Below, one piece after another: positions 7,801 through 10,590 of a stretch of DNA of 10,590 nucleotides. The number at the start of each line of letters is the position of its first letter. Within the stretch, counting starts at the first letter, position 1. The position numbers and the translations under genes are program-made. The notes under the pieces were generated by a model. That model was not told the origin of the DNA. It saw only the letters and a list, made by a program, of their open reading frames with translations, and did no database searches. The stretch spans positions 1 to 10,590 of the forward strand of contig CAYMLL010000272.1 of NCBI GenBank assembly GCA_964390645.1. Direction: 5' to 3'. This DNA comes from CAYMLL01 sp964390645 (lineage in GTDB: Bacteria; Planctomycetota; UBA8108).

Positions 7801-10590
7801 ACTTCGAGCCGGGAGTCAGCCCGCCGATGGGCTCTTCCTGACCCGGCTCGTATTCGACCAGGGCCCCCAGGCCGAATCCATGCTCATCCTCGAAGCTGAT
7901 CGTGTCGTTCTCGGGGTGCACTTCCGTCCCGGCATCGAACTCGCCGTCTCCCGGGTTGAGAGCCTTGCCACCGACGGCCTCGACCGTGATGTTGCCCTGC
8001 GAGGTCAAGGTCGCCTCGCCGACATTCACCGTCACCGTCGGCTCAACCGTCGCCCTGGCATCGTTGAGCGCGATGGTGATCCCGCCGACGTTCAGACCTT
8101 TCTCGTCGCCACCCTCATCGCTATCCTCATCGACACCAAACAGGGCTTCCGCCTGACTCGTCGAGGTCGAGCGCACGTAGATCTCCACCTCTCCCGCGAC
8201 GTTCGCGCCGTCGGTGATCTTGCTGCTGACGATCGGCTTGGCGTTCGCGTCGATGTTGGCGACATTCGTCGAGAGCACGCCTCCGTCGCCGCTGCGAAGT
8301 CGCGTCGACGCGAGATCGTTCGAGAGCGCCGAGACCCCGACCCGGGCCGCGTTGATGCTGCCGCCCTCGACGGCCGCGGTCACGGTCGGCGATGTGGTCA
8401 CTTCTTGATCGACAACGTCTACCGCGATGGCCCCCACCACAGTCGACCGCACTTCCGACTTGGCTTCAACCGACGACGAAGCCGAGACGAGCACCACACC
8501 CAGGGGCGCCTCGATGTCGCTCGAACCGGTGATCTTGGCGGAGACCTCGGCGCCATCATCGTAACTGGCGTCGAGAATCGACGTGCCGATGGCGACCCCG
8601 ATCGCCACGGCCACCGAGACCGTCTCGATACTCGGGTTCAACTTCGACTGAGAGACGCTCTCGAGGGCCAAGCCCAACCCTTCGGTCGAAACCACCCGGC
8701 TGTTGTCGATCGAGGTCGTGACATCGTTTCCGTTGGTCGTCGTGGATTTCGGCACCGCCACCGATCCGGCGAAGACGCTCGCGCTGGCACCGATCGCCTT
8801 GACCTCGCTCTCTACCTCCGTGCGGTCGAGGGCCCGAAGCTGGATATCCCTGGTCGCCACGACCTCGCTGTCCGAGACCTCGGCACCGATGTTGATCTTG
8901 CTGCTGATATCGGAAACGGAGCCCGCCGCAGCAACGGCGACGCTATTCCAGATCGAACCGCTGAATGACGCTGAAAAGGCCAGTGCCGGTGCCGTGGCGC
9001 GCGCGGTGGGCAGGTACTCGGAATCCGCGTCGCTTCCCTGCCTCTCGCGCGCTTCGGCCGCTGCCCTCAGGAGAACGTCGCCCCCCACCTCGACAAGGGC
9101 GCCGTCCATGATCTTCGCCTGCACCTCTCCGTCGATTTCCGCCCGCGCCACCGAGACTCCCACCGCGACGGCGATCGCCACCGATCCGCCGCCCGCAACG
9201 GCAACGTCGACGGATCGGGCGGTGCTCTCGGAGACGGCCTGCGAAAGGGCTTGCTGCCGGAGATCGCCCCCGGCAGTCACCCAGGCGTGATCGATGAGGA
9301 CCTCGACCTTGTTGCCCGGTTCGTAGGTGTTCTTCGAGACGACGCTGGCGGAGTTGAGATTCACCGATGTTCCGGAAGAATAACTGAGAGCCACGCCCGC
9401 CGATTCTGCATTGACGGACAGCCGACTGAGATCCGTGGCCTCCAAAACAACGTCTTGATCCGCGGAGACCTGGCGCGTCGTGCCCGGGCTCGTCTCCTTG
9501 ATCACGGCGCGGATCTCGTTCTCGAGCTCGTTGCGAGAGTCCGCGTGCGTGAGATTCACGGTCACGTTGCTCGCGCTACCGCCGGTCTTCACCGCGACAT
9601 CGAGCTGCGCCGCGATCACGAGAGCCTCGATCGTTCGATCGTCGCTCGCCTCGTTCCCGAAGACGGCCTCGAGCTGGAGATCTTCCTGGGCATCAACACT
9701 GCTGTCCCGCAGTCGAGCTTCGACCTTGTCATGGATGACATTGCGGGCGAATGAGCCCACGAAGCCGATGGTGACAGTCTGGCCAATACTGATCTGCGCG
9801 GAAGCGCTGACGGCTTGCGTCGAGACCACGGGATCCGCGGAGGCGAACAAGCTGACGCCCTTGACCGACTCGATGCTCGCTTCTTCGATGAGGGCCGAGA
9901 CCGCGTGCTCGATCTCGTTGGATGAGTAAGACACGCCGACCGACAGGTCGACAAGGGTATCCGAGTAGTCGAAGACGAAGTCTATGGTATCGACGATGGC
10001 GGTGATGGTGGCTTCCTCGACGGCCGGGTCGTCACCGGGACCGTAGTCCGTCGCGCTGAGCGAAAGCGAGCCGTCCCAACCAAAGCTCAGTGTGCTGTGG
10101 TTGATCTTCGCCATGTTCCGCGACCCCGGCGCGATACTGTTGATCGCCGCCGAGCCGACCCCGTCGATTTGCAGGAAGCTGCCGAAGCCGGAATCCCCGC
10201 CCCGCTTCTTCTGGGCGACCATGACCCCCACCCCGACCGCCACCGAGACGGATCGCAAGTCCGGCTGGAAGTGGCTCCGCAACGAGACATCGCCGCTGGC
10301 GTTGATCTCCGCCTGGTTGATCAGAGCCGAGCAGACACTGCCCTCGGTGAGCTCGTTCAGGCTGAAGGCGAGCCCTACCTGGAGCGACACCTTTGGCGCG
10401 TCAAGCGATATGCTGAGGACACCCTCTCCGGCGGCAGCCTTGAGACGAGACTTATCCTCCGCAACAAGATCGAGGGTTTCGACACTCGCGATTTGAACCT
10501 GAGGGTTCGTGTTGCCGTCGTCGACCGAGCCGATGCGAGCGAAGATCTCGCTGGTGACGTGGTTGATCGCTATCGCGCCAACGGCGTCGA
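1675..10590 (-). CDS. Giant multidomain surface adhesin, N-proximal and central part (partial at both ends)
   Basis: This is one open reading frame of about 2,970 codons, including a 100-N gap at 6894-6993 that it crosses in frame. It is open to the right edge: codons from 10588 downward read DAVGAIAINHVTSEIFARIG, with no stop and no convincing start. The GTG at 10388-10390 is an internal valine within the same repeat style, so the true start lies outside the window. Domain order is a beta-strand repeat block, a C-type-lectin region with linker modules, a second beta-repeat block, one complete LamG domain, the N-terminal half of a second and the start of a third. The composition is acidic and rich in V, A, S, D and G, with a single cysteine. 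Large bacterial proteins of this style are usually exported and act in adhesion; that role is inferred here. No signal peptide, anchor or transport domain is visible. The gene continues past the N gap at 1575-1674 into the segment at 1-1574. I do not recognise a named gene. Confidence 0.93.
1892..2137 (-). other. LamG domain 2, N-terminal half
   Basis: The sequence starts PPAVAAWHLDERGGKTMYDS and continues through GIDGSYHEVTLGEEGRYGSA, YAEIPDNSALY and QTVTGWFRMDGSVH. That matches domain 1 up to its VTGWLKVED strand. The next expected strand (QSVYFKG in domain 1) is not found here. Instead a new LamG starts (RAVLADEPSAYWRLGE). The missing half appears to be at 944-1355. Confidence 0.8.
2138..2860 (-). 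other. LamG/concanavalin-like domain 1 (complete)
   Basis: These 241 residues have the full LamG outline: PVAYWRLGE at the start, LDSSGQGNDGSYGSGVTLGE, FATIPDSSGM, SVTGWLKVED, YQSVYFKGTAAGG, NTFWITKAGGLHLAA and RWYHFATVLDADADAG. It closes with MTLYLDGEEEGTA, SWRLGRNP, GWLDEIAVYDSALS and IAEQYALLG. Domains of this family bind glycans or matrix proteins, or serve as structural beta-sandwiches. No catalytic residues are claimed. It is the reference copy against which the broken copies were compared. Confidence 0.88.
2345..2362 (-). repeat. 6-base tandem repeat encoding Asp-Ala
   Basis: Three copies of CGCGTC on the plus strand encode the DADADA loop of LamG domain 1 (TVLDADADAGIGKM). The matching loop of LamG domain 2 is shorter (TVLDAEEQTM). 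The extra residues therefore probably come from in-frame expansion of this hexamer. Confidence 0.8.
2861..3189 (-). repeat. Short haemagglutinin-like beta repeats before the LamG domains
   Basis: About 110 residues contain GSISGGLDGVVQVDA, SDITVSNTF, GYGHVEVSSASGDIWQE and SIRSQGLDLRADGGHLG. The G-x-V/I-x-x-x-x-x-G-x-I pattern is typical of beta-helical filamentous-haemagglutinin-type repeats. They join the WDAD domain to the first LamG. Confidence 0.5.
3190..3616 (-). other. Beta domain beginning SKITWDAD, unassigned
   Basis: A distinct stretch of about 140 residues starts SKITWDADVFLRMEKNLLV. It contains GQGKVEELDGVTL, ISVDPITFSLES and GAFRSSPAVELINESRSPM, and ends RILGIRSAA. I recall a similar W-x-x-D-V start with a later N-x-S-x-x-x-x-x-I strand after the beta-repeat blocks of other giant bacterial surface proteins. 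I know of no established function. A secreted structural role is inferred. Confidence 0.45.
3617..4699 (-). repeat. Second beta-strand repeat block
   Basis: About 350 residues return to the stalk style of the N-proximal block. Units carry signatures such as SKIEADNVYVFS, SIDAATDVLIQS, DVRAGERVTIEA, SVRARNIELNA, YLDALDDVSLST and RVRAENLTVSN. These alternate with Ala/Ser/Glu-rich strands, for example SYAKASGLVGEAKA. No catalytic or binding motif is visible. The last 35 residues before 3616 are charged (ERNPRTDRDHGPNREDH), which may mark a boundary or flexible stretch. Confidence 0.7.
4700..5194 (-). other. Linker modules and Gly-rich spacer after the lectin region
   Basis: The first part, SNQLIDGLSAGSRYYVKF, is the IxGL...YYV half of a module, followed by an acidic GDGEDGEDGE loop and YSLYSDPG. 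A second unit gives PIAGLVDGQTYYVIRDSEDR and FQLAYTSEQAAAGQAVALSG. Then come two short similar strands, GAGAGRQRLIIDL and SVGSGRQTLEKI, and a tail with five glycines in a row near 4660-4675. These features resemble spacers between beta-repeat blocks in giant surface proteins. Confidence 0.6.
5111..5135 (-). repeat. 9-base tandem repeat encoding Gly-Glu-Asp
   Basis: The unit GCCGTCCTC on the plus strand occurs twice and is followed by a partial third copy. On the coding strand it gives GDGEDGEDGE, an acidic loop between the YYVKF and YSLYSD strands of a linker module. Nine bases keep the frame, so copy number can vary without breaking the gene. Confidence 0.85.
5195..5365 (-). other. C-type lectin-like domain 6, N-terminal half only
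   Basis: These 57 residues form the first part of a CTLD: VFTYITRPQRFSFSEAKVDA, GGWLATIESEEDTALVL and VEEAWIGAS. The sequence then switches at about base 5195 to the second half of a linker module (SNQLIDGLSAGSRYYV). FW, EPN and WND are all absent. The break falls within the same WIGA-D/S turn at which CTLD 4 begins. Confidence 0.8.
5369..5767 (-). other. C-type lectin-like domain 5 (complete, divergent)
   Basis: This is a CTLD of about 130 residues: FKMSDAKGSWGDHV, a KWPATISDDSEQEAAVAL helix region, YLGGSDRHRHDHWVW, ERFWTGG, HWASGEPNDDG, GKWNDVND and YYLLWES. EPN (5471-5479) and WND (5408-5416) are present. It differs from the other copies in having a His/Arg/Asp-rich loop (DRHRHDH) after the GGSD turn. 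No cysteine is present. Confidence 0.85.
5768..6001 (-). other. C-type lectin-like domain 4, N-terminal half missing
   Basis: The fragment starts abruptly at about ATVSQGDWLWITG, the position just after the WIGA signature in complete copies. It runs through PFWSGG, YTNWNDGEPNN, GAWNDR and YLLERPQ. EPN (5873-5881) and WND (5813-5821) are intact. The missing N-terminal half would complement the truncated CTLD 6 fragment at 5195-5365. There is no cysteine. Confidence 0.82.
6002..6342 (-). other. Linker modules between CTLD 3 and CTLD 4
   Basis: The stretch contains the late part of one module (VVYRPGVEAIGGL, then VRVLDSSTVKLYDPD). Next comes the early part of another (ISIEDHGFVTGQPVTY), and then an early-type strand, LLIDGEEVIYS, ending at the CTLD 4 junction. 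None of the three is complete in place: the first lacks its HGF turn, and the other two lack the IGGL half. Confidence 0.55.
6343..6625 (-). other. C-type lectin-like domain 3, truncated before the ligand loop
   Basis: This 94-residue N-terminal part of a CTLD starts FQIIEGEFTFEQARVDA. It continues through GGRLAEIHSHSQELEIF, FWLGASDAEEEGTWKWL, GEVFWEGG and AYTNFQPAD. At the point where EPN and later WND should follow, it passes directly into a linker module (QVVYRPGVEAIGGL). The calcium-site half is missing, so this copy is unlikely to bind sugar in the classical way. The frame stays open across the junction. Confidence 0.8.
6647..6892 (-). other. C-type lectin-like domain 2 (N-terminal half in the gap)
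   Basis: The readable part begins at EAWIGGSDAAAEGEWRW and continues through QLFWSQGD, YENWQTDEPNDY, GMWNDF and YFVLESPN. It has EPN (6752-6760) and WND (6695-6703) at the usual spacing and no cysteine. The first roughly 55 residues of the fold would fall within the N run. Its pattern is closest to CTLD 1 among the copies here. Confidence 0.85.
6894..6993. other. Assembly gap (100 N)
   Basis: Exactly 100 Ns, which looks like a default placeholder. The coding frame is the same on both sides, so if the gene is intact the true missing length leaves remainder 1 when divided by 3. The missing sequence should contain the end of a linker module and the N-terminal half of CTLD 2, perhaps more. Confidence 0.97.
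6994..7315 (-). other. Linker modules between CTLD 1 and CTLD 2
   Basis: After CTLD 1 the protein reads DSVDLVNDALTFKHPHYLHAL, then a second unit with GQGQEVRYMVPP and SIGGLYDGTTYYVVT. The second unit has the same V-x-Y / I-G-G-L-x-D-G-x-x-Y-Y-V core as the module before CTLD 1. It stops at the N gap just after YYVVT, where a D-S-x-x-V-x-L strand would be expected. The module's end and the beginning of CTLD 2 are therefore hidden in the gap. Confidence 0.55.
7316..7726 (-). other. C-type lectin-like domain 1 (complete)
   Basis: This 137-residue stretch has the full CTLD outline: an opening strand (RFALIYADGGVTWSEA), the GGWLASISS helix region, the WIGATD signature, GEVFW, a YSNWGHGEPNN loop and a closing GDWNDL...YFVVEYAE. 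The EPN motif (bases 7430-7438) and WND motif (7364-7372) are those that bind calcium and mannose-type sugars in classical C-type lectins. There is no cysteine, so the two usual disulfides are absent. Sugar binding is inferred from the motifs only. Confidence 0.88.
7727..7909 (-). other. Linker module with IGGL...G..Y core, upstream of CTLD 1
   Basis: The translation starts NDTISFEDEHGFGLGALVEY and continues through PIGGLTPGSKYRIIPV to VVSLGSVVVSP. The layout is an HGF-x-x-G turn, a V-x-Y strand, then an I-G-G-L-x-x-G-x-x-Y strand pair. It recurs at least three more times in the window in whole or part. Such modules occur between beta-repeat blocks in giant bacterial surface proteins. Its role here is probably a compact spacer, and CTLD 1 follows directly after it. 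Confidence 0.6.
7910..10590 (-). repeat. N-proximal beta-strand repeat block (about 13 units)
   Basis: About 890 residues consist of degenerate units of roughly 60-75 residues. Each has a strand signature of the form V-x-A-x-G-D-V-x-L-x-A followed by alternating V/A/S/G strands. Examples are INASGDVSLRS, VDAQEDLQLEA, VTAGGDLRQQA, VEVGGDVLLRA, VVATRDIQLRA and LTSQGNITVEA. Stretches such as VAGGGSVAIAVAVGVSVA are strand-forming and lack the length and flanking charges of membrane helices. The pattern matches the beta strand repeat proteins described in bacterial giant adhesins, expected to fold as an elongated stalk or beta-solenoid. An acidic spacer, DEDSDEGGDEKG, lies near 8100-8135. The block continues beyond the right edge. 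Ligand binding is not evident in this part. Confidence 0.75.

Noticed and set aside
7880..8968. Plus-strand open frame of 362 codons
   Set aside because: It is antisense to the N-proximal beta repeats. Its Arg/Asp/His-rich translation is a mirror effect.
10388..10390. GTG as a possible start codon of the giant gene
   Set aside because: The same frame is open for another 66 codons to the right edge with the same beta-repeat style (AIAINHVTSEIFARIG). No ribosome binding site is needed to explain this internal valine.
7910..10590. V/A-rich stretches as transmembrane segments
   Set aside because: They alternate small and beta-branched residues with regular polar positions and recur every 60-75 residues, which fits beta strands of a stalk and not membrane helices.
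1..10590. RTX calcium repeats, CRISPR array, insertion sequence or tRNA
   Set aside because: No GGxGxDxUx nonapeptide series, no regularly spaced identical DNA repeats, no transposase reading frame and no cloverleaf-like sequence were seen. The window is coding throughout.

Overview
The whole 10,590-base window lies inside one giant minus-strand gene. Neither its start nor its stop is present. The reading frame is open from the right edge (10590) to the left edge (1), interrupted only by two runs of exactly 100 N (6894-6993 and 1575-1674), which look like placeholder assembly gaps. About 3,460 codons are readable. The frame is kept across the 6894-6993 gap but changes by one register across the 1575-1674 gap. 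Recognisable laminin-G-like sequence lies on both sides of that second gap, so the change is best explained by a wrong gap length, not by a frameshifted gene.

From the N-terminal side (right) to the C-terminal side (left) the protein reads as follows. (1) 7910-10590: about 13 short V/A/S-rich beta-strand repeats of the kind found in very large bacterial surface proteins. (2) 4700-7909: a lectin region with four C-type-lectin-like domains (CTLDs) that carry both EPN and WND motifs, plus two that have only an N-terminal half. One of the four lacks its N-terminal half, and another has it hidden in the gap. They are set among a recurring linker module with the core I-x-G-L-x-x-G-x-x-Y-Y-V. (3) 2861-4699: a second block of beta repeats and a separate W-D-A-D-starting beta domain. 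(4) 944-2860: laminin-G/concanavalin-like domains, one of which appears to be inserted inside another. (5) 354-943: further haemagglutinin-like beta repeats. (6) 1-353: a beta-sandwich-like domain that runs off the left edge.

The product is probably a secreted or surface-attached adhesin, with beta repeats as the stalk and CTLD and LamG domains as the likely carbohydrate- or matrix-binding parts. The secretion signal and anchor must lie outside the window. High GC, a giant beta-repeat protein and stacked LamG and CTLD modules fit marine or environmental Planctomycetota, Verrucomicrobiota or a similar group. That is a guess from style, because the window holds no taxonomic marker. No intergenic sequence, RNA gene, promoter, terminator, CRISPR array or insertion sequence is present.

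The most interesting signal is domain-in-domain architecture. A LamG is split by another LamG. A linker module is split by a CTLD block whose two ends are complementary halves of one CTLD. All the CTLDs lack cysteines although their ligand motifs are kept.
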